From Aquatica leii (Eukaryota; Arthropoda; Insecta; Coleoptera; Lampyridae), in assembly GCA_035610365.1 (NCBI GenBank), contig CM069438.1, positions 35,519,869 through 35,583,868 on the forward strand: a stretch of DNA of 64,000 bases. Reading direction: 5' to 3'. Position numbers and translations under genes: made by a program. Each line of letters opens with the position of its first letter. The first letter of the stretch is position 1. This document shows, in pieces, positions 29,988-43,711 of this stretch. Under the pieces are notes generated by a model. It saw nothing but the letters and a program-made list of their open reading frames with translations. It was not told the origin of the DNA and did no database searches.

Positions 29988-32497
29988 ATTATTTCACTTG
30001 GTTTCTTTTCTCCTAGTTCACCTCAACGTTCCGGTTCACTCCAATTGACGAGAGCTAAGTTTGGCCGATTTTGTAACTGGTTTTGAAAGGTCTTTAGCTG
30101 GTATATTAGTGCTGGTTACAATCTACCGTTTTAATTTTGTTAATTCGTTCTTCACTTTGGTTTCTTACTTTTTGGTTTAACACATTGTGAATGTGGGAGC
30201 TCTTATTCTAACACAGCTTTGCTTGGAACTGTTCCTGTACCGGCATTCTTACGAGTTCTTATGTTTTATAGTACGATTGCGTCTATTGATTTGCATCCTT
30301 CTTTCAAACGTACGTTTCTTACTTTTTGGTTTTTTTCCATTGGGTTTGCTTGTGAATAAAATATTGGAGCTATACGGTAATATCAAAACACTATGTCTTT
30401 TAACGTTCTGAGTACTGACTGACTACTCATCTGATGAACAAGTCGACCTGGATCCTCTGTAAGTCTATCGACAAGATTTTCTAGAGCATTATTAATTGTC
30501 TGGGTTGTATTGTTGTTAAATTAGGCTACTGTTACAAGCGATGCAAAGCAAACAGAACGTATTTCTTGATGATTGTTTTTATAGGTTTGACCTAGTTCTT
30601 ACTTCGATGCTTGAATGTCTGGCAGTGAAGTCGCCGTAGTAGGCAAACATTACTGCTTTTTGGATAATGGTTAAAACGACTGGAACTATCAGTGAAGTTA
30701 CATGTCGTCTTCGGTGATAGATCGTGGTCGACTCGCTCTTAGATATGCATGGCGTTAGTGTTGTATTGTCACGTTGCTAATCTTTTGTGACGCAAGATAG
30801 TAAGCCGAAATTACAACAAGTTGTCTAGTAAGCAACATCCGAATGACTTCAGGCGCTTCTGCGATTACTCATTTAGTGACTTTGAGGTTAGTCGAAAAAA
30901 TTATTAGTCAATAGCAACCATCTTGTCAGTTTTCTCTTATTGTTTATCATATTTGTGCAGCCATAAGAGGGAGCTTTACTGTCAGTTATATTCTAACGGT
31001 CTCTTAGATCTTTTGTTAGCCCAGATGGCGGCCAAACACTCCCATTTGTTAATATGGTACCGCTATGATTAAACGCTGCCAGAAATCGAATGATTTAGCG
31101 GCTTCTTTGTAGAGCGTCGCTGCGAACCAACTGACATAGATAACTCGTAATTGATATGAAGTTCCGTTCGGCGTCGTAAGTGGTTTAGACGCCACTTGCC
31201 AATAGTGAAATTTTAAATCTAAGTTCGAAAAGCTTTTTGCATATCTTCTATCTCGTAGCGTCTTCCGTATTACGAGTGCTGGTGCGGACACCGGCAGTCG
31301 AGGCAGAAAGTCTTTTTTGAGAATTACCAGTCTAAAGACGATCTAAGACAAATCCTCAGACAAATCGGAAAAAAGCTTCACAGACACTTTCAGCGTCAAT
31401 CTGTGGTAGAGTATTAGGAACACTTCAAGATGAATACCTGTCGTCATCTAAACCGCTAATACACTTCAGATGACAACAAAACCCGCCAGGTTTCGATTAC
31501 CTCTGGTTCGTGGACGTAAGGTATTTTCACATAGTCTGAGAGAGTAGACACTGCGCTTCTTTTAAATAGCGTCTCACAGCTATTTATGTAGATATTTAGC
31601 AGCTGAAAAAGACGGAAGTAGACGATAAAAAACGTGCTGGTCTAAAATCGTACACGAGCCAGTCTTGGTGCAAAAAAAATTCTATAAAAAAAGGCAGGAA
31701 GTATCTACCGAAACGGTGCAATAATTTTCAAGAATAGTTCTGAGAGGAAAGAATTAGAAAGGAGCCACATGGGCATGTGGAAGTAATTGGTATCAAATGT
31801 CTATGCGATAAATGAGTATGGGGATGATTGCGCTGTTAAAAAAATATTTGCAATAAGGCGCACGTGAGTACTTGCACAACAAGTTGAACTTGTCAAACAC
31901 GAAAGCGCCATATTTAACAAAACTTAGATTGTCATCGAGGTACTTAAATTTTAAAATAAGAATATTGTTGATGCGCAGTGGATCTTGTTTTAAAGTGTAA
32001 CCAAAAATTATGCATTTCTGCCTTGTCTGATGAATGATGACAACCAACCAATGGTCCGCGAGGTTTTTCACGAAATCCCTGCGATCACTGTCGCTAGAAT
32101 AGAATGTGTATAATGAGAAGTATAGACTCTACTCAGCTAGAAACTGACGTCACCTTTCGTCATATTCACGGCTCGTTTTAGTCAGTTTTGTTAATGTGAA
32201 CTTTATGACGTCTAGATAACATTTAACAAAAAACATTTTTTGTTTTATGACAGCACTGTGGTCGGCTTATGAATTATGAACTGATCTTTTACTATGTTTG
32301 AAGCAACTATTCTTGCAAACGTCACATTGCGTTCTCTCAAATGTGATGTCGCCAGGGGTTTCACCTGAACTGCATATCAACAGACTATGACAAGTTTTCT
32401 ATAAAGGTTATGGCAATCTTCTCGAAACCGTCTAAATATTTTGAAAAACATTGATTTGCGTTTAATCTCTTCGAGAGGTTTCACCATGCGTGTATCT
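29988..32497. other. AT-rich spacer with one possible Gypsy relic
   Basis: No gene was found. Open frames are short and lack motifs, except for the minus-strand piece at 31049-31330 listed separately. A TGACGTCA palindrome lies at 32143-32150. Confidence 0.4.
31049..31330 (-). pseudogene. Possible relic of a Gypsy-type reverse transcriptase
   Basis: The minus strand reads SFSNLDLKFHYWQV and then GTSYQLRV. This resembles the FSTLDLKSGYWQV and following segment of Gypsy reverse transcriptases such as that in copy 1. Only about 70 residues are alignable, and no neighbouring motifs were found, so this could be chance. Confidence 0.35.
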
Positions 32498-33111
32498 ACC
32501 CATGTAGCAACATACGTAATGGCTACGTACATTTTACGTGATACAGTACGTAATATTACGTACCAAACACGTTCAAATCTCACAGTCAATTTACGTAAAA
32601 TATTACATATCATTTACGTCTAAATTTACGTACGTTTCACGTAATACATTTACCTATTATGTACGTATGTGTACTGTAAATATTTACAAACTAGTTTGAT
32701 ACACAGAGACTAGACATTTTGCGAAAGACGCTCTGATAGGCTCAAACAAATAATAATATCAGCGCCGAAGAGTAGGAAATCATCGACGATAACTGTCACT
32801 ATATGTCACTTTATTAAACTCATTTGTTAATTTACTGGTGCAGCTACTAAGTATTTAAAAAGTTACGTGTTAAATTGGTAAAAAAACACCTATCTATCAC
32901 GTACATTTTTATTATGTTTTTAAGTAACGCATAAGTTGATTTTTACTACCGAATGTATTTTCTACGTAATTTTTACGTACCGGACACGTAAAAAATGTTA
33001 CGTGGTAGTTTGGGAATAAATTGTACGTGACAGTTAAGTGTCATTTTGGAGTTATTACGTAAATTTACACGAAAAATAGACGTAATTGTTACGAGCACTT
33101 GCTACTTGGGT
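32498..33111. mobile_element. 0.6-kb MITE with ACCCATGTAGCAA inverted ends
   Basis: The left end ACCCATGTAGCAA is mirrored on the right by TTGCTACTTGGGT with one mismatch. Both subterminal regions are packed with TTTACGT/ACGTAA words (for example 32515-32650 and 32940-33090), giving strong potential for long imperfect hairpins. No coding capacity and no clear target duplication. The termini resemble those of the MITE at 2134-2231. Confidence 0.75.
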
Positions 33112-36100
33112 TGACATCTGCGCTAGATAGGCCTTAAGTCTCATAGTTCATAAAAGGATATTTTTATGTGCCAGTTATATTTTTAGAGATATTTGAGGAA
33201 TACCCGACCCCTTTAATTACGCCGATGAGTTTTGCTCCTGGTGTAAATATTACGTTAAAAAATCTAATGACAGTTAGGGTTTTTGTTTGCATAGATCGGA
33301 ATACAAAAAATTTTTGCCAAAAATAGTGTACAAATACATAATAGAAAAAAAATCAAAATCGTATGGTTGAAACTTGGGTTTTCGGACATGCTTCTGTAAC
33401 CTTAGTTGCCTAAACTTTACCATATTTTACAATTACCGGACAAAATCACTTGTCACGGGGTATACTTCAACAAAAGCAACAAAATCGAGTTATTTTCGTA
33501 ACGACGCCGCTAAAAGCAAAGCCGAATCTCGGCAAAATTCTGACCATATGCAACTTATAAACTTCCTGCCTTATGATTTCAGCACATTTGCAATCGTCCT
33601 ATATTTTCTTTAACAAAAACAACGCGTTCGTTTACACGTTAAACTACAAGTAATAACAAGAAATTCTAAAATTAGAAATGGCAACGCTCGCGTTTGCAAA
33701 AAATAAGGGTTTATTCTATTGCGACCTCGTTAAATCGCGAAACACGCAAAACGTGTTCGATAAAAAGAAAAAAAAATCTACAAACGTTTGTTTTTAAAAA
33801 TCGAATCGTGATCTCAACTTAATTTTTTATACACGCAGCTTCTGACACAATTTCAATCGAGTCCAACCACATGTCTTTAAAATTATGAATTCTATTTTAA
33901 TGCAAGTGCATGAATTTTAAATATTTCCCGCTAAAGCGAAGTTAGCTTTGTTTGTGGTTTAGGTAGTTACAGGTAGGGGGTAAAATGGTTTATTTTTGAA
34001 GTTTGAAACGCGAAATGAAAATGATTTTCTTTATTGTGATAATTATTGAAACGTGTGTTGGTGAAAGAAAACTTTTACATAAGGTACAGTTTGTTATTGT
34101 TATTAAGTTAGTTACTAATTTTTATTAACGGTTTTCAAAACTGGCTTTGATTGTTTTCATTTTCTTTTTAATCAATTCGTAACAGTACCACTTGTAACAA
34201 ATGAAGTGCGATTTTGTTATTTGTGTTAATATGGCGGCTGGGTGATTGTTGTGAAAAACTGTCAATAAATGCAGTGGATATGAATAGAAGAAGAAAATTA
34301 TAATGTTGGATAACGCAAGAAACCATAAACGACCAAGGACGTTAAATAAACGTAACTAATATTCCTTCAGAGTAACGTCACTACTTGTCTGCCATCTTTT
34401 TTCGCCATTTTGTTTTACTATCGTTTTGTAATTTCCGTCTTTTTCTTCTATTTAAATTGTATAACCTCATGCACTCAAAAAACAATGTAAACTTTAATAA
34501 GTTTTAACAATAAATTAATAAATCGAACTAAAAACGTGCATAGTAAAATTATTTTATTGCTGACGTTGAGGTTCACATGCTCGAATTCATTACGAACAAA
34601 GTACTGTAATGATGTAATAAAAAAGATTGCAGTTACAAAGTACAAATAGTTACGTTTATTTAACGCCATTGGTCATTTATAGTTGCTTGGAATATAGGAA
34701 AAGTGACATGAATCTTAAAGTAATAAAGACGTGGTCCGAGCAGGAAAAAAAAGAAAAATTTCCATTTTTAGTCTTTTTGTATTTGTCTACGAATATTTTC
34801 AAAAAGATCTGAGAGATTTTAATGGACAGTCTATGGAGGATTGTTGAGAAAATGACTAGAAATCGTCTCACGTAAAATTGGGAACGTCAATCATTTTTCG
34901 TGCAGCTAATAATATGTATTGAAAACCACACGTTTGAAAATCATATTGAACCGTATTATAAAAGGAGTGTTACTTAAAATTCAGCGTGTATCATAATTCC
35001 AAGACATTTAAAAACTAAATACATACATGTGAATAATTCTGTTATTAAGATTTTTAATAAGTTTTTTTTCAAACCTATCATTTGTCGGAACAAATTTAGG
35101 ACGATGCACGTGCTTATCTTATCTACTAAATATGCGATATCTTTGAAAAAGATGCAAGTGGCGATTTAGGTAAAAACGTGTTGAACAAATATCTTTAAAA
35201 GCTATCTAAGATTTAATCGCAGATATATTACTTTTTAAGAGTAGTTAGGTACTTACTTAAATTTTTAAATAAACAATCGTACGTTACAAAAGTGGATTTT
35301 ACATAAATGGGTTCTTGCGTTGATCTTATTTTTATTTGGTTACTATTATATGAAACTTGATCTAAAAATAGTCAACTATAGCTAGATCGTTTAGGGAGCC
35401 TCGATTGGCTCAACTTAAAGTTATCGTTAGAAATAAAAAAATAACGTTAAGCGATCAGGCATTGGTTACTATAATGAAGAAATAAAAAAAAATTTACCTA
35501 GAAGTTATGTTTTCATGCAGCGCCGTAGCTAGAGACTGCGGGGGTGGATACTAGGAGTGCAAAACTTAAAGAGGCGCTTTCACAGACTGCACGCGGTTAT
35601 TATATTGTTGCGCTTTCTACAAAATAAGTTCTTGAGGGCGCAAAATTCAAATCTAGTCGGGGGCGTTCATGACTTTAGCTACGACGCTGATTTTTACCTG
35701 TATGTCTACTGGTTGCTGATCTTGAATTTGAATAATAGTAGTGATACAATAAAAACCGTAGGTGCGATGCTGGAAAGTGATGCAAAGGACAGACACGCGA
35801 GAACTCTTACTGATAGAACCAGACAATTCACGTTTGATCCGATGTGTTGTTACGGATCTAATTTTTTAATACCACAACAGCGATATCTACTTAAGAAGAA
35901 GATAATTGAGAGCCGTACTATAAATATATAGTTTAAATCAATTAGCTAACTATAAAAAACCTGGTTATAACTGAAGCTAAAGCCACTGGGTGCCCAGCTA
36001 ACACAAACATAACATAGATGTTTCTAGTACATAACATTCAGGAAACATTGTTATGTAATATCAATTACATTGGTCTTGTGATATTGTAATTATACAACGC

Positions 36101-36589
36101 TTATTATAAGTAGTAAATTACTAAAGTTTATACAGTAATAAACATTGCTTTCATTAGCAGTGACTAGACAAGTTTGCAGTAACACAGTGGTTAGCGTGAA
36201 CAGTCGAAAGTGTATGAGACTATTTTTTTAACCTACAAGTATGTTTTTGCCACAAACGTCACAATAGAACGTACCCCAATTACGCAAGTTACGGACATTC
36301 GAAGCTCTTGTTGGTATTTAACGAAATAATTTTGTTGCATGCATGCTATGTACTTGCTACATATTTATGTTAACTGAGAAATAATCGGGAGACGGTGATG
36401 GAAAATCGCAAAAGATTGATGAATGGCACTAGAAAAATATGGTTGAGTCATAACAAACGAAAAAGCTAAACTTATCATACTTATCATAAAAAAGATTAAG
36501 AGGAGAGTTACAGCTGAAGAAAAAGACACAAAATGTAATCATGAGGTGGTGTGAAAAAAAATTAACAAAATATGGTAAGAGAACTAAGT
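33112..36589. other. AT-rich spacer, no gene supported
   Basis: I see no gene. A CAGCGCCGTAGCTAG word at 35518-35532 resembles a hAT-type terminus, but no partner end was found. CCCAGCTAACACAAACAT at ~35993 looks like another transposon terminus, also without a partner. Confidence 0.4.
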
Positions 36590-37132
36590 GAATAAAAACC
36601 ACAATAATCGCTCATAGAGAGTCCTAATCTGGTAATTGTTTTGTACAATGTGAACATCTACAAAAAGATCGCACATATTTCGAAAGCTTTTCAAAATTTA
36701 CTTACAAGAACTGATAATGTAATATGTAAGACAGAATTGGACTGTTTTGAAACTCTAGAATTACCATAAATGACAGTCATAAAGTAAGGTTTCAACTATT
36801 GTAGTTAACAATGCACCAAATCTACACAGAATATGTGAGACAGTAGAGATTAAAACAATGAGTAATCTATTGAGCTGAAAAAACTATTTTTTTGAGAATA
36901 TTCAGCTTTTTGGCATCAATATAAAAATCGCTTTTAACTAAACGAAAAAAATTGTCTTATCAAAAAAGAGGAAAATGGAACAGCTCCCAAAACGGATCCA
37001 TGCGGCGCCCCACTTAGCTGTTAAACAACTTTTTGCAGTTTTGTAGAGTCTGTAAGATCTCCGGTCGCTTTTTAAGATCAGCACTGGTTTATCCTCTTTC
37101 TGCCAAATAACTAATTTTGGTTTCAGTCCCAA
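36590..37132 (-). pseudogene. LINE reverse-transcriptase relic (motif B), copy a
   Basis: Around 37010-36960 the minus strand reads GAPHGSVLGA, a decayed form of the G.PQGSVLGP motif of non-LTR reverse transcriptases. The stretch 36700-37015 resembles 55070-55345 (CACCAAATCTA, GAGCTGAAAAAA, then AAAACGGATC..GGCGCCCCAC), so both are copies of one old element. Confidence 0.5.
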
Positions 37133-37449
37133 TTTCTTCCAGATCTATATCTACATAGTTGTGTGTATTGATTTTAATCTCTTATACATCTTTATCCAGA
37201 GAATAGCTCAGGTAAAAATTTTACGAATCAATGACAATGACTAAGACCACTTCAACGGTTACAACTTAGATTTAGATAGAATGATTGACTTTCAGGAGTA
37301 CTTGTTACAAAATGCTTTATCTAATTTTCTTTTTTGAGACAATAAATCGTTTGGACAAAAATCTTTTAATTGGCACAGCTGTTCTTGTCTTTAAAACAAT
37401 AGAGTGCGTCTTGCGTAGTATTCTATCAGCGTAGCTTCTAAACGTTTAG

Positions 37450-40400
37450 TCACTTGCCTGTAAAATCGAAATGACGCTCGTTCATGAAAATAAAAACGCT
37501 GTAAATAGTGTGTCTGATTTTGTTTCTAAAATTGACGCTCCTTAAGTTTGGCGCTTGCGTGCTAGACACTCAACTTTCTCCGGATAGGAACGGAACTGAT
37601 TTTTATAGAGTCTACACATAGAAGACACTAAAATAAATCAATTGGTTATTTATATAAAAGACACTTGACTGTTATGGTTCTCAAGAACAGCAAAGATAAG
37701 ATTTTTTACTGAGAACCATTAAGGGATATTCAAGCATGGATCAAAGGTTTGGTCTCAGTTTGGCATCCATCTGAAAGTTTCAGATTTTAAGGTTCGTGAA
37801 CCATACCCAAGATCGCTCAAGATTGAGATTTGTTAGGAGATAATTCAAGTATTTGGCCGAAATCGTGCATAGGTTTGAGAATTAGATCTCAAGACCAAGT
37901 CTGAATTTGAATTACAAAGAACAACAAAGATGTTGAAAATGTAAAAAAAATCAAAAAACTTTCAGTGCTGCGAGTATACTAAAAGACGAGTGGAGAAAAG
38001 TAGATTACAAGACGCAGATGTCTAAAAGTAAGATGAAACTCTGGAGTACATGAGTATATTATAGACTTTATAGGATACGGTGGACTAGATCAAAACTATA
38101 GGAACTTTGAATGACAAACAAAATTTTAGAGTAGTATAATTTTTTTAAACAATATTTAATTTTCATCCTAAAATTGACGCCTGTTAAATTAACGCGCTTG
38201 CGTGTCAAACTCAACTTTTGCTGGATAGTAACAGAACTGACTTTTATAGAGTTGAATTTCACGGAAAAAGATCAAAAACAGTAAGATTAAGTTTTCTGAG
38301 AATAGAAGACACTGAAATAATGCAATGGGTTATATAAATATAGAATGCTTGACTATTATGGTTCTCAAGAAAAACAAAGACAAGATTTTTTACTGTGAAC
38401 TATCAAAGGATATTCAAGAGTGGATCCTATGCTGTACTCTCAGTAGATTAAAAAAAAAACTCCATCTGAAATTTGCAGATTTTAAAGTTTGCGAACGATA
38501 CCCAATATTGCTCAAGATTGAGATTTATGAGGAGAGATTTTAAGTATTTGGACGAAGTTGCGCATATGTTTGAAAATTGGACCTCAAGACAAGTTTGAAT
38601 TAAATTACAGACAACAAACATGAAGAAAAAGTTAAAAAAAAATCAAATACTTCCAGTGTTGCGACCATACCGAAAAGATGGAATTCTTAAAGTAGTTTGT
38701 ACATGTGTCTATTATAGACTACAGGATATGGTTGAACAGATTTTGAAAGATGACAGATCGAATTTTAGAGTAGTAAAAGTCTGAATTTGAATTACAGAGA
38801 ACAACGAAGATGAAGAAATAGCTAAAAACAATCAAACAACTTTCAGTGTTCAGACCACTCCAGAAAAATTCTTGAAAAAAGGTAGATTAAAAAGTGTAGA
38901 TGTCTAAAAGTAAGATGGAATTCTGGAGTAGTCTATACATGAGTCTATTATAGACTCTATAGGATACGGTTGACCAGACCAAAACTATAGAAACTTTGAA
39001 AGATGACATGCAAAATTTTAAAGTAGTAAAAGTTTTTTTAAACAAATTTTGACTTTGTTCCTAGAATTGATGCATCTTTAATTTGGCGTTTGCGTGTTAG
39101 ACACTCGACTTTTGCCGGATAAAAACGGAACTGATAGTCTTTATATGGAGAAAGATCAAAAAACAGTGGGACTAAGTTTTTTGAGAATAAAAGACACTGA
39201 AGCAATTGGTTATCTAAATATAGGACAGTTGAGTGTTGTGGTTCTCAAGAAAAGCAAAGACAAGATTTATACTGAGAAACATCAAGGATCAATAATTTTA
39301 AGGCCCGTGAGCGATACCCAAGATCATTCAAGATTGAGATTTATTAGGAGATAATTATTTGGACGAAATCGTGCAAAGGTAAAATCGAAATTTTGCGCTC
39401 TTTCATGAAAATAAAAACAATCGAAGATCCTGTTTTTCTTAAATTTATCATTCGGTTTTTAAAAGAAAATTTTGATTTTGTTCTTAAAACTGGCGCTTCT
39501 TAAATTTGGTGTTGCACACCGGATGAAAACGGAACATGTTTTTGGAGAAGTTTTAGTTTGGTATGTTGAAATTATGGAGTCTTTACATGGAGAAAGATCG
39601 AAAACGTGGAACTAAGTTTCCTGAGAATAGAAGACACTGCAATAGTCATTTGTTCATGGTTGTGTAAATATAGGACAATTGACTGTTACGGTTCTCAAGA
39701 AAAGCAAATACAAGATTTTCAAGGGAGAACCATCGAGGGATATCCATGCGTGGATCATATGTTTCACTCTCAGTAGATTTGCAAAAAACTCCATCTAAAA
39801 TCTGTAGATTTCATAGTTCGTGAGCGATACTTAAGATCGCTCAAGATCAATATTCAAAATTCAAGTATTTCGATGAAATCACGCATAGGTTTTAAAATTG
39901 TAGCTTTTTTAAGACAAGTTTGAATTTGGATTATAGAGAAGCAAGAAGATTTTTAATAAATCAATAAACATTCGGTTCCACGACCATACTAGAAAGATGA
40001 GTGAAGCAATGTAGGCTAAATGCTTAAAAGTAACATGGAACTCTGGCGTAGTCTATACATGAGTCTATTATATACTATAGACTCTATAGAATATGGTTGA
40101 CCAGGTCGGAATTATAGGAATATAGATAACAGACCAGATTTTACAGTAGCTGTGATTGAACCAAGAGACAAAAGATTTTTGACTGAGAACCATCAAGGGA
40201 TATTTAAGCGTGGATCAAGATTGAGATTTATTGGGAAATAATTCACAAGTATATTGACGAAATCGCGCATAGCTTTGAAAATTAGAGCTATTTCAAGATA
40301 AGCTTGAATTTTGGTTATAGAGAAGGACAAAGATGAAGAAAAAGTGAAAAAAGAACTTTTAATGTTAAGACCATACCAAAAAGATGAGTGAAGAATAGTA

Positions 40401-42475
40401 GATAAAAAGCGCAGATGTCTAAAAGTAAGATGGATCTCTGGAGTAGTCTATATATAAATCTATTATAGACTCTATAGGATACGGTTGACCAGACCAAAAT
40501 TATAGGAACTTTGAAAGATGACAGACGAAATTTTAGAATAGTAAAAGTTTTTTAAACAATTGTTCCTAAAATTGACGCTCCTTAAATTTAACGCTTGCGT
40601 GTTAGACATTTAACTATCGCCGGCTAGGAACGGAACTGATGTTTATAGAGTCTTTAGACGAAGATAGATCAAAAGCAATGGCACTAAGTTTTCTGAGAAT
40701 AGAACACACTGAAATAAATCAATTAGTTATCTAAATATAGGACACTTGACTGTTATGGTTCTCAAGAAAAGCAAAGACAAGATTTTTGAGTGAGAGCCAT
40801 CAAGGGATATTCAATCATATGTTTTGATCTTAGTACATTGGCATCCATCTGAAATTTGTAGATTTTAAAGTTTGTGAACGATACCCAAGATCGCTCAAGA
40901 TTGAGATTTATTAGGAGAGAATTCAAGTATTTGGACAAAATCGCGCATAGGTATGAAAATTAGCACTCAAGACCAAGTCTGAATTTGGATTACAGAGAAC
41001 AACGACGATGAAGAAAATGTAAAAAAAAATCAAAAAACTTTCAGTGCTGCGAGCATACCAAAAGACCAGTGAAGAAAAGCAGATTACAAGACGCAGATGT
41101 CTAAAAGTAAGATGGAACTCTGGAGTAGTCTATACATGAGTATATCATAGACTCTATAGGATATGGTTAACCAGACCAAAATTAAAAAAACTTTGAAAGA
41201 TCAGAGACAAAGTTTTAGAGTAGTAAAAGTTTTTTGAAACAACTTTTCATTTTGTTCATAAAATTTACGTTTTTTAATTTTGGCGCTTGCGCGTTAGACA
41301 CTTTTGTCGGATAGGAACGGAATTGATTTTTATAGTCTTTACATGGAGAAAGATCAAAAACAGTGGAAGTGAGTTTTCTGAAAATAGAAAACACTGAAAT
41401 AGACCAATTGGTTATCTAAAAATAGGACACTTGACTCTTATGGTTCTCAAGAACAGCAAGGACAAGGTTTTCGACTGAGTCATCAAGGGATATTTAAGCG
41501 TCAATCATTTGTTTTGATCTCAGTGGATTGGCATTCATCTGAAATTTGTAGATTTCAAGGTTTGTGAACGATACACAAGATCGCTCAAGATTAAGATTTA
41601 TTAGAAGAGAATTCAAGTATTTGGACGAAATCGCGCATAGGTTTGAAAATTACGTCTCAAGACCAAGACTGAATTCGAATTACAGAGAACAACGAAGATG
41701 AAGAAAAAGTTAAAAACAATCATAAAACTTTCAGTATTGCGACCATACCATAAAGATGAGCGAAGAAAAATATATTACAAAGCGCAGATGACTAAAAGTA
41801 AGACTCTGGAGTAGTCTTTACATAAGTCTATTATAGACTTTATACGATCTGGTTGACCAGACCAAAATCATAGAAACTTTCAAAGATGAGAGACAAACTT
41901 TTCGAGTGGTCAAAGTTTTTTAAACAACTTTTGATTTTGTTCCTAAAATTGACGCCCCTTAAACTTGGCGCTTGCGCTTCGCCGGATCGGAACGGAACTA
42001 ATTTTTATAGAGTTTAAATGGAGAAAGATAAAAAATACTACGACTAAGTTTTCTTAGAATAAAAGACACTGAAGTAAAGCAACTAGTTATCTAAATATAG
42101 AACACTTGACTGTTGTGGTTCTCAAGAAAAGCAAAGACAAAATTTTTGACTGAGAACCATCAAGGGATATTCAAGCGTGGATCATATGTTTTGATCTCAG
42201 TTGATTGGCATCCATCTGAAATTTGCAGATTTCAAGGTTCGTGAACGATACCCAAGATCGTTCAAGATTGAGATTTATTAGGACATAATTATTTGGACGA
42301 AATCGCGCAGAGGTGAAATCGAAATTGGCGCTCTTTCATGAAAATAAAAACAATCAAAAATGCTGTTTTTTTAAATTTATCATTCGTTTGTTTATAACAA
42401 AATTCTGATTTTGTTTTTAAAATTGGCGCTCGGGTGTTACACGCTCAACTTCACCCGGATAAAAACAAAACATAT
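37450..42475. repeat. Tandem array of ~0.69-kb units
   Basis: Markers recur in fixed order: a GGCGCTTGCG word (~37549, 38193, 39085, 40593, 41282, 41968), then GGAACGGAACTGATTTTTATAG, GGTTCTCAAGAA, ATACCCAAGATCGCTCAAG, GTCTAAAAGTAAGATGGAAC and GACTCTATAGGATACGG. Full units are about 690 bp; others are shortened by internal deletion. No coding frame is conserved. Gypsy copy 2 interrupts it at 42476. Confidence 0.85.
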
Positions 42476-42790
42476 TGTAACGAATTTTATTATTAAGACT
42501 ATTTTATTTAAACTACTACAAATATGTACATTTTTAAATTAACCGAACTAATTAAATCTAATAATATTTAATAAAAACACTTACACTAATTTATATCACT
42601 TACACGAAGATAAGAAAATGTCCGCGGATAGCTTCACATACTTGTTTACACTAAAGTCACGTACAAGATTATTCTCCGTATATTTATCTACACACACGCG
42701 CTAACTACTTATTTATTTAGACTTGAATAATCTTCTTAACACTGCTGTATTCGCATTACGGAAATAACTGACCTACGATTTGTTTGTTCC
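42476..42790 (-). repeat. 3' LTR of copy 2, truncated
   Basis: It starts TGTAACGAATTTTATTATT on the plus strand, as does the other LTR at 45749. It stops matching at GTTTGTTCCGT (~42787), where macro-domain sequence follows directly. About the first 100 bases of the LTR (on the minus strand) are lost. Confidence 0.85.
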
Positions 42791-42794
42791 GTAC

Positions 42795-43242
42795 ACTTGG
42801 ACGCCTGTTTCTCGGAAGACGATCTCTAACATGTTTCGAACCGTCCTCCAATTCAGTTGATCTAAGCCACAACCAAGCTTGGGTACTGCCAATTTCTTAA
42901 CATGATGGAACTCCATTTCTCTCTTAAGACTCCACAGATCTTTGTATAACGGCTTGATACTTGAGTATTTCTTGGTGACCAGATAAAAAACGAAGCGTCT
43001 GTCACCACGTAGTCTTAAAACTTTTCCGACTGCCGGTTGTGTCTTCGTAATTTATCTAGCTGCCCAAACTTCTTTTTAAACATGACTGTAACCCCTCTGG
43101 ACATGTCAAGATCCTTGCTCACGCAATGTGCGATGGCGTAATCTTTTTGTGCCTGGAACAGGTCTTGTTGTTCCTCAGTGGAAACTCCGAATCTAGCTTT
43201 TCCAGAACCTCTGTATAAGTTCATAAACTTCTCGAACTCCAT
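42795..43242 (-). pseudogene. Macro domain of Gypsy copy 2 (one frameshift, 3' end deleted)
   Basis: Minus-strand pieces at 43242-43015 (AIAHCVSKDLDMSRGVTV, MFKKKFG) and, in another frame, 43020-42795 (RRFVFYLVTKKYS, PKLGCGLDQLNW). The catalytic Lys (42971-42973) and Asp (42860-42862) match those of copy 1. Relative to copy 1, four codons are missing after LYKDLW. The reading stops at the LTR junction before the zinc finger. Confidence 0.85.
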
Positions 43243-43274
43243 TTCTTCGATTTGATTCCTGGTTCTGCTGCTTA

Positions 43275-43535
43275 TTACACCTGAACTTGCGTATTGTGGT
43301 TATCGCCAGCAAACGCGGCTAAACGATCGACGTGGACCACTTTTGGCTTGCTTCTGGGCGGTTTTCGGATGCAATATATATAGTCAATAATACGCTGCAT
43401 GACTTCATAGGGGCCCTCCCATTGCCTTTGCAGCTTCGGCGACAAACCACGTCTCCTTTGGGGATTATACAACCAGACCATGTCGCCAGGTTGAAACCCA
43501 CCATTTTGCGCCTTGACATCATATCTGCTCTTCAT
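43275..43535 (-). pseudogene. GPY module of the integrase C-terminus, copy 2
   Basis: GDMVWLYNPQRRRG, WEGPYEVMQRI and VVHVDRLAAF match copy 1 closely. The open frame ends before the macro-domain segment. Confidence 0.85.
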
Positions 43536-43711
43536 CCTGTCGCTGACAATTTGTGTGTTTTTACGGACCTCTTTATGTACTTCGTCTAGGCTCTTGGTCA
43601 GCTTGCTGACGTAATCTTCTCCAGCAACTTCTTCTTCCGGTATGCCATTAGAAAAAGGTGCAAGTACTGATCCCAGTCTCTTTGGAGTTCGGACACCACC
43701 TTGGCTAAGTA

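Noticed and set aside
32498..33111. Regulatory cluster of ACGTAA sites
   Set aside because: The whole cluster is bounded by inverted ends and is better explained as a MITE; no nearby gene start supports a promoter.
35518..35931. 124-codon frame next to a CAGCGCCGTAGCTAG terminus-like word
   Set aside because: No partner terminus or target duplication was found, and the frame has no recognisable motif.
37450..42475. CRISPR-like or gene-family interpretation of the repeated ~0.69-kb blocks
   Set aside because: Units are long, head-to-tail and non-coding with indels; there is no short repeat-spacer pattern and no conserved frame.
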